Shown: positions 33,263 through 43,600 of the stretch, one piece after another
Numbering within the stretch: the first letter of the stretch is position 1
How the letters are laid out: every line of letters begins with the position of its first letter
DNA from: Maricaulis sp.
GTDB lineage: Bacteria > Pseudomonadota > Alphaproteobacteria > Caulobacterales > Maricaulaceae
Reading direction: 5' to 3'
NCBI RefSeq assembly: GCF_017642925.1
Contig: NZ_JAEPOL010000009.1
Span: 1-64,000 of the forward strand
Length of the DNA: 64,000 nucleotides
Position numbers and translations under genes: made by a program
Notes under the pieces: model-generated
What the model saw: only the letters and a program-made list of their open reading frames with translations
Told to the model about the DNA's origin: nothing
Database searches by the model: none

Positions 33263-34171
33263 CTAGGCAAACTGCGGTGCAATCTGCAGATTCTTGGCCA
33301 GCCCGAGCCGGTGCAGGACCAGAAGCATGGTGCCGTTATAGTCGACAATCCGGTTCCAGATGCCCTTGCGCGGCAGGTGCAGCGCGGACTGCGGGAACTC
33401 ATGGTGATGATCGTGCAGCGCTTCGCCGCCGGTCAGCAGCGCCAGCAGATAGTCGACCCATTTCGGCGTCTTCATGTGGCCATAGACGTTCACGCCCAGC
33501 GTTGTGGCGTGGAACTGGATCGCGCGGCCGATCACGGCGCTGGCATGCAGCAGAGCGGTAAGAATCAGCGAACCGCCGCTCAGCGCCACGATGAGATAGA
33601 TGATCGCGGGAATGATCAGGTGCATCACCAGCGACAGGGTGATGTGGAAACGGTCGGCAAAGCGCACGACGGCGTTTTCCTTGAGCCAAAGCGGCATCGG
33701 GCGGGCGAGGTCCTTCTCGTCGCGCCACAGGATCCAGCCGACCCAGGCCCAGGCCTTGCTTTCCAGCGGATTGTGCGGATCGCCAGGCTTGTCGGCAAAA
33801 CGGTGGTGCTGGGAGTGGTAGTTCACCCAGTCCTTCAGGGAGCCCTGCATCGCCAGGATGCAGTTGAACATGATGATCACCTGGGCCGGCCATTTGATCT
33901 CGCCGGCGCGGTGCTGCCAGATCCGGTGCAGCGGACCGATGCCCTGATTGCACACGAAGATCGACAGGCCGATCACGGCCAGACAGATCGGGGCATACCA
34001 CCAGTGCAGGGTCAGCCCGTTCAGCGCCAGGCCGAGCGCGACCATGGTGATCATCATCGCCACGCCGAGCGCGGGATAGATGAAGGCGGAAAAGGCGCTG
34101 GCCCAGTTCAGGGTACGCCAGGATTTCAGGATGGCCTCGGAACGCGAAAGGATCCGCTGGTCAAGATTCAT
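33263..34171 (-). CDS. Fatty acid desaturase (acyl-CoA/acyl-lipid type)
   Basis: This 302-residue integral membrane di-iron desaturase inserts a double bond in fatty acyl chains. All three histidine boxes are visible: HRIWQH near residue 82, NYHSQHH near 118 and HDHHHEFPQS near 252, which is the pattern of stearoyl-CoA-desaturase-like enzymes. Hydrophobic helix pairs at about 30-75 and 180-215 fit the family topology. It is a single-gene transcript with its own terminator. Temperature or membrane-fluidity adaptation is the usual role. Confidence 0.92.
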   Translation of the reverse strand: MNLDQRILSRSEAILKSWRTLNWASAFSAFIYPALGVAMMITMVALGLALNGLTLHWWYAPICLAVIGLSIFVCNQGIGPLHRIWQHRAGEIKWPAQVIIMFNCILAMQGSLKDWVNYHSQHHRFADKPGDPHNPLESKAWAWVGWILWRDEKDLARPMPLWLKENAVVRFADRFHITLSLVMHLIIPAIIYLIVALSGGSLILTALLHASAVIGRAIQFHATTLGVNVYGHMKTPKWVDYLLALLTGGEALHDHHHEFPQSALHLPRKGIWNRIVDYNGTMLLVLHRLGLAKNLQIAPQFA

Positions 34172-34278
34172 GGGGTCTACTCATCGATAAATGGGGCCCC
34201 CGGAGGGACTCGTCGCGAGGAATGTCTGCATTGCAGCGCGCCGGGTCAATCTCGGAATGGCCGCAGTGCGGTTTTCAA

Positions 34279-35880
34279 TTATTGCTCCGTGGCCGGCAGA
34301 TGGACGTGAAAGGCTGCGCCCTCGCCCGGCCGCCCCTCGGCCCAGATGTGTCCGCCATGACGCTCGACGATACGCTGGCAAAGGGCCAGACCGACCCCCG
34401 TGCCGGGATAATCGCCCCGTGAATGCAAACGGGTGAACACCTCGAAAATGCGCGTTGCGTGCTCGGGCGGAAACCCGATGCCATTGTCGCGAACGCTGAG
34501 AACAGCATTCCCGGCCTCGTCATTCACCAGCGACAACTCGATCCGCTGTGGCCGTTTCGGGTCGCGGTACTTCACCGCATTGCCGATGAGGTTGGCGAGA
34601 AGCTGACGCATCAGCACCGGATCGGCCACCAGCCGGCCCGGCAGGTCCCAGCAGATCGTGCCACCGGTTTCGGCCAGCGCGAGCTCGAAATCGCTGGCCA
34701 CGTCCAGAACCAGCTTTTCCATGTCCAGTGCCTGCCGGGACATCGCGACATGGGCCGACCGCGAATAGCTCAGCAGATCCTGGATCAGCTTTTGCATCCG
34801 CCCTGCCCCGTCGATCATCGTGTCGAGCAGTTTGTGGCCGCGCGCATCGAGCCGGTCGGAATAGTCGCGATGCAGAAGATCACCGAAAGCACGAACCTTG
34901 CGCAGGGGTTCCTGGAGATCGTGCGAAGCCACATAGGCGAAGCGCTCCAGCTCGGCATTCGAGGCTTTCAGGGCCTCGGCATGCGCGGCGGCCATCTCCT
35001 CGGCGGCACGGCGATCCGTGATGTCATGGGCCGAGCCCGCCAACCGGACCGGCCGCCCGTCGGCCCCGCGCAGCGAATCGCCATGCGCATGCACCCAGAC
35101 GCTGCGACCGTCCGGCCGATTCATGCGGTGTTCGACATCAAACGGCACGGGCTCCGAGAAATGCCGCACGATCGCGGCCTGCACGGCCGCCTCGTCGTCC
35201 GGGTGAACATAGGAGAGGAAACTGTCCAGGGAGATGCTTGTCATGGCGACGTCCAGCCCCATGATCTCGAGAAAGCGCGGCGACAGGGTCACCTCGCCTC
35301 GCCGCACGTCGAGATACCAGAAGCCGGCATTCGAGCCCCGCATGGCCAGATCATACCGCTCGTCTGCCCGCCGCAACGCGACATGCTGGCCGATCAGCGC
35401 CACGGCCGTCTCGAACACGCCCAGTTCGACCGCGCTGCACCCGCCAGCGCGCATTTCAGGGGAGACCAGGCAGACCGTTCCGTGCACCCGGCCGCCCGCC
35501 AGCAGGCGCGCTCCGATATAGGTCGCCAAGCCATCAACCGGCAGGCGCGCCAGCACGGCTTCGTCGTCCGGCCGCATCAGCACGACGGGCCGGTCGCTTT
35601 GCATGGATTGCTCGCACGGCGCGCCGGCAATCGGCACGGTAGCGCCCGCGGCTATCTCGCCAGCCTCGCCCGCGACCGTCTCGACCGTTGCAATCCCGTT
35701 GAAAATCTCGCTGACAAAGCCGGCCTGAACGCCGAAATAATCGACAATGCGCGACAACAGGCGCCGAACGGCCAGATCGTGATCCCGGCCGGCATCCGCA
35801 CTGTCTTTTACCAGCGCCAGAACCAGCGCCTGCGCTCGCGCAAGCGCCTCGGCCGGCACGCCCGTCTTGAACTCTGCCAT
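34279..35880 (-). CDS. GAF-PAS sensor histidine kinase
   Basis: This 533-residue protein has no membrane segment. A GAF domain covers about residues 15-165, a PAS fold with PAC tail about 175-300 (NAGFWYLDVRRGEV to GSAHDITDRR), then a short coiled coil, a HisKA domain with phospho-His in FAYVASHDLQEPLRKV near 325, and a HATPase domain with LIGNAVKYRD (N box), VRDNGIGFPP (G1) and GTGVGLALCQRIVERHGG (G2). The H-box form is that of phytochrome-like kinases. No response regulator gene is adjacent, so its partner is elsewhere. The start at 35880 was chosen for its position before the GAF domain; the ribosome-binding site is weak. Confidence 0.92.
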   Translation of the reverse strand: MAEFKTGVPAEALARAQALVLALVKDSADAGRDHDLAVRRLLSRIVDYFGVQAGFVSEIFNGIATVETVAGEAGEIAAGATVPIAGAPCEQSMQSDRPVVLMRPDDEAVLARLPVDGLATYIGARLLAGGRVHGTVCLVSPEMRAGGCSAVELGVFETAVALIGQHVALRRADERYDLAMRGSNAGFWYLDVRRGEVTLSPRFLEIMGLDVAMTSISLDSFLSYVHPDDEAAVQAAIVRHFSEPVPFDVEHRMNRPDGRSVWVHAHGDSLRGADGRPVRLAGSAHDITDRRAAEEMAAAHAEALKASNAELERFAYVASHDLQEPLRKVRAFGDLLHRDYSDRLDARGHKLLDTMIDGAGRMQKLIQDLLSYSRSAHVAMSRQALDMEKLVLDVASDFELALAETGGTICWDLPGRLVADPVLMRQLLANLIGNAVKYRDPKRPQRIELSLVNDEAGNAVLSVRDNGIGFPPEHATRIFEVFTRLHSRGDYPGTGVGLALCQRIVERHGGHIWAEGRPGEGAAFHVHLPATEQ

Positions 35881-36138
35881 CACACTATCCCGACAGATCC
35901 GGGACCCGCCGTACATCCTTGCCCGTCAACACGATAGCAAACGAGCACGAAAACAGAAGCGGTGTGGAGTGATGCTTTATTAGACCGCGTGTGGCCAACG
36001 GTCGCGTCTGCATACCGGATGCGGGATGAGACGGGAATTCGTTGTTATTTGTTCGATTTATCGTTTCTCGGGATAGACCCGCCGTCATTCTTACGTTTTC
36101 GTAAGGATACTCTTTGTTCGATTCCTGTGGGGGACGAT

Positions 36139-36390
36139 ATGAAAGGTGGATTGCTGCTTCTGGCCGGAACTGTCGGCGCCGCTGCGATGGCGCTGAGCTT
36201 TCCGCAATCCGTGCGCGACGATGTCGCGGCGCGCACAACGGTGCCGGATCACGTCTACCTCGAAGCCGAGCGGCAACTGGCCCTGTTCGTCAAATGGGCT
36301 CGCAGCGAAGACGACCGCCCTGCCCGGAGCGATCACCCCGATCGGGATGTCTGGTTGAACCAGGACGATACGGGACGGGACGTCAGCTAG
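36139..36390 (+). CDS. Small exported or membrane protein, unknown
   Basis: This 83-residue protein opens with a hydrophobic leader (MKGGLLLLAGTVGAAAMALS) and continues with a charged, Asp/Arg-rich domain. GTGGGGGACG precedes the ATG at 36139; the open frame to the left lacks such a site. It is divergent from the histidine kinase across a 258-base region that is less GC-rich and contains a TTACG-TTTT-CGTAA hairpin at 36091-36104. Its end overlaps the end of ccmI by 4 bases. No family recognised. Confidence 0.6.
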   Translation: MKGGLLLLAGTVGAAAMALSFPQSVRDDVAARTTVPDHVYLEAERQLALFVKWARSEDDRPARSDHPDRDVWLNQDDTGRDVS

Positions 36391-37220
36391 TTGGCGTCAG
36401 CCGCCGCCGCGTCCTGCGCTTCCCGGATCCGCGTTTCCAGCATTGACCGGTAGCCTGCGTCTTCCGGCGCTTCGTCCAGCATCGTCTGCCATGCCTGGAT
36501 GGCGTCGTCCCGCGCGCCATCCTGATAAAGCGCCTCGGCCAGGAAAAAGCGTGCGCGGACATCCTGCGGATCGATGTCGAGCGCCCGCGAAAACGCCTCG
36601 CGTGCCCGCGGTGACATCTCGCCGCCTTCGGCAAACAGATAAGCCTGGCCCAAGGATGCGAACAGATAGGCGCTGTCCGGAGCCCCGTTGATCGCATTCT
36701 CGAAGGCAATCGCGGCTTCGTCGAACCGTCCGAGCGTGAGATAGGCCTGGCCCAGCACTGCCCAGCCGCGCGGATCGTCCGGATTGGCCATCAGGTCGGC
36801 GGCGAGCGCATCGACTTCATCCAGCACGGCCTGCATCTCGTCCGGAATGTCCGCCATCGGCGCGGGCGCAGCCCGGCCTGTGAGCTGTGGCGACCCGATC
36901 TGCATATAGATCAGCACCGCCCCCATGACGGTAATCATGCTGGCAATGATGATCGCCAGACGCAGCCGCGGGCTCGGCTTGGCCGCCACCTCGCCGGAAC
37001 GCTCCAGCGCGGCCTGCTCGCGGCGGCGGATGTCGAGCTCTGCAGCACGCGCTTCGCCGGGCTCAATCAGGCCGAGATCCACATCGCGGCGCAACTCCTC
37101 GCGCTGGCCGGAAAACACGCTCAGCCCGGACGCGGCATCCGCCGTCTCGCGCCGCATGACCGGCAGGATCAGGCCCAGCGCCACCAGGGTGGCGATCACG
37201 GCAATGAGCAACCAGATCAT
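36387..37220 (-). CDS. ccmI: Cytochrome c maturation protein CcmI
   Basis: This 277-residue apocytochrome chaperone belongs to system I cytochrome c maturation. The N-terminus has a membrane helix (MIWLLIAVIATLVALGLIL), a leucine-zipper-like charged segment with LRRDVDLGLIEPGEARAAELDIRRR, and a second helix near residue 95. The C-terminal half has TPR-like repeats (GWAVLGQAYLTLGRFDEAA, YLFASLGQAYLFAEG, ARFFLAEALYQDG). It hands apocytochrome to the CcmF/CcmH heme ligase. Its start overlaps the ccmH stop by 4 bases; it is last in the ccmF-G-H-I run. Confidence 0.92.
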   Translation of the reverse strand: MIWLLIAVIATLVALGLILPVMRRETADAASGLSVFSGQREELRRDVDLGLIEPGEARAAELDIRRREQAALERSGEVAAKPSPRLRLAIIIASMITVMGAVLIYMQIGSPQLTGRAAPAPMADIPDEMQAVLDEVDALAADLMANPDDPRGWAVLGQAYLTLGRFDEAAIAFENAINGAPDSAYLFASLGQAYLFAEGGEMSPRAREAFSRALDIDPQDVRARFFLAEALYQDGARDDAIQAWQTMLDEAPEDAGYRSMLETRIREAQDAAAADAN

Positions 37221-37690
37221 GACAGGCCCTCCTCGTCGGAGAGGGCGCGGGCACGGGCCTCATCGCCCTCGCCCGTATCGTCACCGGCCACCAACGCCCG
37301 GCGCTGGCCGCGCACAAAGACAAGGATGGCAATCCCGCCGCCAGCAAGCACCACGAGGGGGAACAGCCAGAGTGCGATCGTATTGCCCTGCACCGGCGGC
37401 AGCATCAGCACATAATCGCCATAGCGGTCCCGCAGATAGGCCTTCACCTCGGCGTCGCTGTCACCCGCCAGCAGACGCTCGCGCACAACGGCACGCAGAT
37501 CGGCGGCGAGCGGCGCGTTGGAATCGTCGATGCTCTGGCTCTGGCAGACGACGCAGCGCAGCTGGTCGTAGAGCGCCCGCGCGCGGGCTTCCAGCTGGGC
37601 GTCTTCCATACGCTCTTCCGGCCCCGGCGAGGCAAGGGCGCTGCCGGCCAGCATCAGTCCGGCGAGCATGGCGGCAAGTATCTGCCTCAT
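37217..37690 (-). CDS. ccmH: Cytochrome c maturation protein CcmH
   Basis: This 157-residue periplasmic thiol oxidoreductase with a C-terminal membrane anchor reduces the apocytochrome heme-binding cysteines. The signal peptide (MRQILAAMLAGLMLAGSALA) is followed by the active site LRCVVCQSQSIDDSNAPLA near residue 45 and a transmembrane helix IALWLFPLVVLAGGGIAIL near 115. It overlaps ccmG and ccmI by 4 bases on each side. It corresponds to the short CcmH (CcmL-type) split from CcmI, as in alphaproteobacteria. Confidence 0.95.
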   Translation of the reverse strand: MRQILAAMLAGLMLAGSALASPGPEERMEDAQLEARARALYDQLRCVVCQSQSIDDSNAPLAADLRAVVRERLLAGDSDAEVKAYLRDRYGDYVLMLPPVQGNTIALWLFPLVVLAGGGIAILVFVRGQRRALVAGDDTGEGDEARARALSDEEGLS

Positions 37691-38229
37691 GGCATGTCCT
37701 CCGCCTGCAGGTGTTCGACCAGCGGCAGCAATGTGCGGTCCCAGACCTCTTCCGTGATCACCCCGACATGGCGGTAGCGCACGCGCCCGGCCCGGTCGAT
37801 GATGAAGGTTTCCGGCGCGCCCGTGATCCCCAGATCGATCGCCACGCGGCCCTCGGCATCATTGCCGATGCGGACGTAGGGATTGCCGTTACGCTCGAGC
37901 CAGCGCGTGCCGGCGCCCGGCGGGTCCTTCCAGTCGATGCCATAGATCGGCACCACGCCCGAACGGCTGATCTGCATCAGCATCGGGTGCTCAATCGCAC
38001 AGGGCGGACACCAGGAACCGAATACGTTCAGCAGGCTCACCTCGCCCGCCAGGTCCGCACTTGCCAGTCCGGTCACGTGCCCCTGGATCGGCGGCAGGTC
38101 GAAGGCCGGCAGTTCGCGATCGATCAGCTGGGACGGGATCTCGCCCGGATTCTCGCGCAGCCCGAGAGCGAAATAGGCCGCCATCACGGCGAACAGGGCG
38201 AGCGGCAGGAAAAGGAAAAGCCGGTTCAT
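37687..38229 (-). CDS. ccmG: Thiol:disulfide interchange protein CcmG/DsbE
   Basis: This 180-residue membrane-anchored periplasmic thioredoxin-fold protein keeps the CcmH/apocytochrome thiols reduced. The N-terminal helix MNRLFLFLPLALFAVMAAYFALG is followed by GEVSLLNVFGSWCPPCAIEHP, with the WCPPC active site near residue 80, and GITGAPETFIIDRAGRVRYRH, with the conserved cis-Pro region and DsbE-type GxPETF. The start at 38229 overlaps the ccmF stop by 4 bases; a longer open frame reaching 38355 lies within ccmF and is a shadow extension. Confidence 0.95.
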   Translation of the reverse strand: MNRLFLFLPLALFAVMAAYFALGLRENPGEIPSQLIDRELPAFDLPPIQGHVTGLASADLAGEVSLLNVFGSWCPPCAIEHPMLMQISRSGVVPIYGIDWKDPPGAGTRWLERNGNPYVRIGNDAEGRVAIDLGITGAPETFIIDRAGRVRYRHVGVITEEVWDRTLLPLVEHLQAEDMP

Positions 38230-40214
38230 GACGTCACCTCCCGCGCAGCATCGGTCGTGTCCGCTGTCTTTCGTGCGGTCAGGGATCGCCGGCCGCGATC
38301 GGCAATCGACAGCACACCGCCCAGGGTCAGGATCGCCGAGCCGATCCACAGCCACATCGCGAAGGGGTAGATATAGACATGCACCGGCCAGCCGCGCTCA
38401 CGCGAGGGCTCGCCGAAGGAGATGTAGAGATCGCCAGTGCCGCGCGTGCGGATCGCGCTCTCGGTCGTCGACATCTGGCGCACCGGATAGAAGCGGCGCT
38501 CGGCCACCAGCTCGCCCAGATCGCGCTGCCCGCGGGAGATGGCAAAACGCCCCTCCTCGGCCACATAATTGGCACCGTCAAAGCGTCGGACATCGTCGAG
38601 CTCGACCGTATAGCCGGCGATCTGCAGGCTCTGCCCCGGCATCAGGAAGGCGCTCGTCTCCTGCTTCCAGGCGCTGACGCCGGTAATCGCAAAGACCGTG
38701 ATGGCGAGACCGAAATGCGCCACCGCCATGCCCCAGATACCCAGCGGCAGGTTCATCGCCCGGGACAGCGAGGCTTTCAGCGGGATATCGCCGAGCTTGA
38801 GACGCTGGGCGATATCGATCAGCACGCCAATCCCCACCCACATGGCCAGCGCCGTGCCCAGCGCGCCGGCGATCCGGGTGCGGTCGGCGATCCACAGCGC
38901 CAGCACGCCCGCCGCCAGGGCTGCGACCAGGGCCGGCATCAGCTTGCGCAGCACCGGTTTCAGCTTGCCGCGCTTCCAGGCCAGCATGCCCGACACCGGA
39001 ACCAGGATGAACAACACGCCCATCATCGGGTTGAACGTCGCGTTGAAGAAGGGCGCACCGACGGTGATCGTTTCGTCGGAAACCGTCGTGATGAAGAGCG
39101 GATAGAAGGTGCCGAAAAAGACCAGCGCGCAGGCCGCACCGATGAAGAGATTATTGATCAGCAGCGTGCTTTCGCGGCTGACTTCGGAGAACACGCCGGT
39201 CGGCTTGAGGTGCGAGGCCCGCAACCCGTAAAGCGCCAGCGACCCGCCGATCACCGCGATCAATATGCCTAGGATGAAGACGCCGCGTTCCGGGTCGACC
39301 GCGAAGGCGTGGACCGAGGTCAGCACGCCGGAGCGCACCAGGAAGGTCCCGGCCAGCGACAGGGAAAACGTCATCAGCGCCAGCAGGATCGTCCAGGCTT
39401 TCAGCGTGTCGCGCTTTTCCATCACGCGCAGCGAGTGGATGAAGGCCGTGCCGGCCAGCCAGGGCATCAGCGAGGCGTTCTCGACCGGGTCCCAGGCCCA
39501 CCAGCCGCCCCAGCCCAGCTCGTAATAGGCCCAGGCCGCACCCAGTGCGATACCGACCGTCAGGAAGCTCCAGGCCGCCAGCGCCCAGGGCCGCACGATC
39601 CGCGCCCAGCGCGCATCGACCCGCCCTTCGATCAGCGCCGCCACGGCGAAGGAGAAAGTGATCGAGAAGCCGACATAGCCGGCGTAGAGCATGGGCGGGT
39701 GCGAGGCGAGACCGGGGTCCTGCAGCAGCGGGTTGAGATCCTGCCCGTTCATCGGAGACGGCCAGAGCCGCGCGAACGGGTTGGAGGTGAACAACAGAAA
39801 GGCCGTGAACGCCGCCGTCACCAGCGACTGGACGGCAAAGGTCAGCGAGACCAGCCGCGCCTCGACCGGTTTCGCCGACAGGGCCAGAGCCGCCGTGTAG
39901 GCCGTCAGGATCAGGCCCCAGAGCAGCATCGAGCCTTCATGATTCCCCCACACACCGGTCAGCTTGTAGAGGAAGGGCTTGTCGGTGTGCGAGTTCTCGG
40001 CGACCACCAGGACGGAAAAGTCCGACACGGCAAACAGCACCGTCAGACAGGCAAAGGCCGTCAGCATCAGCACGAATTGCGCGATCGATCCGGCGCGCGC
40101 GAAACCGTGAATGGCCGGGTCTGCGGTGCGCAGCCCGATGAAAGTCAGGACGGATTGGGCCAGCGCCACCGCAAAGGCCAGGATCAGGGCAAACTGCCCG
40201 AGTTCAGCAATCAT
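38226..40214 (-). CDS. ccmF: Cytochrome c heme lyase subunit CcmF
   Basis: This 662-residue multi-helix membrane protein is the core of the system I heme ligase that attaches heme to CxxCH motifs. The tryptophan-rich WWD domain is visible as ELGWGGWWAWDPVENASLM near residue 240, with PMNGQDLNPLLQDPGLASHPPMLYAGY before it. The GNHEGSMLLW segment near 95 and several His residues at helix ends fit heme ligands. It heads the ccmF-G-H-I run. ccmE, which usually precedes ccmF, is not here and must be elsewhere. The diheme lipoprotein at 21.4 kb is a likely client. Confidence 0.96.
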   Translation of the reverse strand: MIAELGQFALILAFAVALAQSVLTFIGLRTADPAIHGFARAGSIAQFVLMLTAFACLTVLFAVSDFSVLVVAENSHTDKPFLYKLTGVWGNHEGSMLLWGLILTAYTAALALSAKPVEARLVSLTFAVQSLVTAAFTAFLLFTSNPFARLWPSPMNGQDLNPLLQDPGLASHPPMLYAGYVGFSITFSFAVAALIEGRVDARWARIVRPWALAAWSFLTVGIALGAAWAYYELGWGGWWAWDPVENASLMPWLAGTAFIHSLRVMEKRDTLKAWTILLALMTFSLSLAGTFLVRSGVLTSVHAFAVDPERGVFILGILIAVIGGSLALYGLRASHLKPTGVFSEVSRESTLLINNLFIGAACALVFFGTFYPLFITTVSDETITVGAPFFNATFNPMMGVLFILVPVSGMLAWKRGKLKPVLRKLMPALVAALAAGVLALWIADRTRIAGALGTALAMWVGIGVLIDIAQRLKLGDIPLKASLSRAMNLPLGIWGMAVAHFGLAITVFAITGVSAWKQETSAFLMPGQSLQIAGYTVELDDVRRFDGANYVAEEGRFAISRGQRDLGELVAERRFYPVRQMSTTESAIRTRGTGDLYISFGEPSRERGWPVHVYIYPFAMWLWIGSAILTLGGVLSIADRGRRSLTARKTADTTDAAREVTS

Positions 40215-40274
40215 GCCGGGGAGGTGTTACGGGAATGGCAAAAGGTCAAGGTGCACGGGTGTCGCAGGGGGCGG

Positions 40275-40532
40275 CTATTCTTGTTCCGAAAGCCGTTCCA
40301 GATGAGAAAGGAACTCCGTACGCAACGCGTCGGCCTCTTCCGACGGAAGCCAGTTCGTCATCTGCGGCACGACCGTGCGCTGGAATCTCAACTCTTCGTC
40401 CGTCCACGGCAACTGTGTTGCCTGCCTCAGTGCGTTCAGGATGCCCTCGACCCGAATTCGAATCTCCTCTTCGCTCGGACGGGCGGGCCGCTGAACGATG
40501 TCGGTACCTGCAAAGAGATCAAATTGTGCCAT
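40275..40532 (-). CDS. Small conserved alphaproteobacterial-type protein
   Basis: This 85-residue soluble, acidic and probably helical protein contains RFQRTVVPQMTNWLPSEEAD. I have a general memory of short alphaproteobacterial hypothetical proteins with a similar P-Q-M-x-N-W-L-P core, but no function. It lies 60 bases upstream of ccmF on the same strand and is divergent from the restriction-modification gene. No strong ribosome-binding site is seen. Confidence 0.65.
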   Translation of the reverse strand: MAQFDLFAGTDIVQRPARPSEEEIRIRVEGILNALRQATQLPWTDEELRFQRTVVPQMTNWLPSEEADALRTEFLSHLERLSEQE

Positions 40533-40630
40533 GGTCGAGATTATGCGCCGATTCGCTTGTCGGCCGACTTCATTTGTTTACGGTTGCACATAGATGATAT
40601 GCACCCGTTTTTGAGGGATTTGAACGCGGC

Positions 40631-43600
40631 ATGCCAACGGCATTCGAACAAGCCATTTCCCGGTTCGGCGCCAACGCGAAAGCCAAGCTGAACAATCCGG
40701 CGGTATCGGGCGGCCCGGAAGATCAGCTGCGCGCACCGCTTGAAACGCTTTTCGCAGATCTGGCCTCGCTTGTCGGTCCGATGGCGCAGGACAGCGTACT
40801 CGTCGGTGAGACGTCGCTGGCCGACATCAAGACACGGCCGGACTACGCCGTGACGTGCCGCGGTGCGCTGGTCGGCTTTATCGAAGTGAAAGCACCCGGC
40901 AAAGGGTGCGATCCCAGAAAATTCACCGACGCTCACGACAAGGCCCAATGGCGCAAACTCCAATCGCTGCCGAACCTGATCTATACCGATGGAAACGGGT
41001 TGAGCCTTTGGCGCAATGGCAAGCGCGAGCGTGAAATTGTCCTCTTCGACGGCGATATCGAAACTGCAGGTGCGGCGCTGACGGCGCCCGATGCCCTCGT
41101 CGGCCTTCTCACCGACTTCTATGGTTGGCAGCCCGTTGCGCCGAAGCGGCCCAGACAGCTGGCCGACATGACCGCGCGGCTGTGTCGCCTGCTGCGCGAT
41201 GAGGTCACGGAACAACTGGAGCGGGGCGAATCCAACCTGCAGGCGCTCAGGGAAGATTGGCGGCAGCTGCTCTTTCCCGATGCGGACAATGCGCAGTTTG
41301 CTGATGGCTATGCCCAGGCCGTGACCTTCGGGCTCCTCATGGCCCGAGCGCGCAAGATCGAACTGACAGACAACCTTGATGCGGTCGCTCGGTCGCTACG
41401 CAAGACGAACACGCTGATCGGAGCGGCGCTCGGCCTTCTCGTGGCCGACAGCGACGAAGACAGCCAGCTCAAGACGTCTCTGAAAACGCTGGTTCGCGTT
41501 CTCGACGTCGTTCACTGGGATACGATCAGCAAGGGCGAACCGGAGGCATGGCTCTACTTTTACGAGGAGTTCCTTGCGGTCTACGACAATACACTGCGAA
41601 AGCAGACCGGATCCTACTACACGCCACCTGAAGTGGTGAACGCGATGGTGCGCCTGACCGACGAGGCGCTGCGGGGTTCCGACCTTTTTGATCTGCCGCG
41701 GGGTCTGGCCTCTCCCGAAGTTACCATCGCCGATCCGGCGGCGGGTACCGGCACCTTCCTGCTGTCCGTTCTGCGCCAGATCGCGCAGATCGAGGAGGTG
41801 GAAACCGGGCCGGGCCAGGTTCCTGCGGCGGTCAAGGCCGCGCTTGCGCGCCTGATCGGTTTCGAACTGCAATTCGGACCCTTTGCGGTTGCCCAGCTGC
41901 GTCTCCTCGCAGAAATCGCCGAACTCACCGGGACCAGCACGCAGGACGCGCTGGATGTCGATCTGCGCCTTTTTGTCGCCGATACTTTGGGCGATCCCAA
42001 TGAGGAAACCCACTATATTCCCACCATCCTCCAGCCGATCGCCGACTCCCGCAAAGAAGCCAACCGGATCAAGCGGGAGGAATCGATCACGGTCGTCATT
42101 GGCAATCCGCCCTACAAAGAAAAGGCGCGAGGCCGCGGCGGATGGGTCGAGAATGGTGCGCGTGGCGAGGCCGGGCCGCTGGCCGATTGGCAACCGCCGC
42201 CGGATTGAGCCGTCGGAGAGCACGCCAAACACCTTCGCAATCTCTATATCTATTTCTGGCGCTGGGCCGCGTGGAAAGTCTTTGGCGACGCAGCCTCGTC
42301 GATGCCGGGCCACCATCCCGGCGGTACGGGAATCGTCAGCTTCATCACCGTCGCGGGCTTCCTTAACGGTCCCGGCTTTAAGAAGATGCGCAGCGAGCTG
42401 CGCCGGCAGGCCAGCGATATCTGGGTAATCGACTGTACGCCCGAAGGGCACCAGCCACCGATCGGCAGCCGGATATTCCAGGGCGTCCAGCAGCCGGTCT
42501 GCATCGTCATGGCGGCGCGCCGCCCCGGGACCGGCGAAAGCACGCCGGCCCGCGTCCACTTTCGCTCCCTTCCAGAGGCCGGCCGGGCCGAGAAGTTCGA
42601 GGCACTCGCGGGAACGTCTCTGCACGACGATAGCTGGACCGATTGCCCATCGGATTGGCGAGCGCCCTTCCTGCCCCGGAGGTCGGCGGAATGGGCCGGC
42701 TATCCTGCACTGGACCAATTGTTCGACTACGACGGATCGGGCGTCATGCCGGGCCGGACCTGGGTGATCGCTCCGGACACCCAATCGCTGGAAGCCCGGT
42801 GGAAACGGCTCCAGGCGGAGACCGATCCGAACAAGAAGGAAATGCTGTTCCATCCGCACCTGCGTGGTGGCAAACCCGGCGACAAGCATCTGAACAAGGT
42901 GGTGAAGGAGGGGCTCACCGGACACCGCCACGCCGCGCTGTCAGTGGCCAATGACAAAGGGCCGATGAACGTGCCGCAGCGGTATGGATTTCGATCTTTC
43001 GACCGCCAATGGATCATTCCCGATGCTCGCTTGATCAATCAGGCCAATCCGAACCTTTGGGCGACAAACTCGCCGCGGCAGATATATGCAACGGCACCTC
43101 ACGACAGAACACCAACAGGCGGCCCAGCTCTGGCGATCACAAGCCTCATCCCTGACCTGCATCACTATAATGGTCGCGGCGGCCGCGTCTTTCCGCTGTG
43201 GGCGGACAGCGAGTCCAAGACCCACAATTTCGCACCGGGCATCATCGCCGAATTGTCTGCGCCCCTGGGTTTTGAAGTCACACCGGAAGACCTCTTCGCC
43301 TATATCGCCGCGGTCGCGGCGCATCCGGACTATACGGCCCGTTTTGCCAAGGATCTCAAACAGCCGGGCCTGCGCATTCCTTTGACCGTCGACGCGGACC
43401 TGTTCGCTCAGGCCGTCAGGCTCGGCCGCGAGATTGTCTGGCTGCACACATTCGGCGACCGCTTTGCCGATCCTGCGGCGGGCCGGCCCGCCGGTGCGCC
43501 GCGCATGCCGGAATATGGCCCCGTCGTCTCCAAGGACGGCACCATTCCGGACAGTCCCGAGCGTTTTCCGCAGGACATCTCCTACAATGGCGACACGCGC

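Noticed and set aside
36387-40214. Missing ccmE as a sign of a broken cytochrome c maturation operon
   Set aside because: ccmF, ccmG, ccmH and ccmI are intact and overlap normally; in alphaproteobacteria ccmE and ccmABCD are often in other loci, so absence from this window is not evidence of loss.
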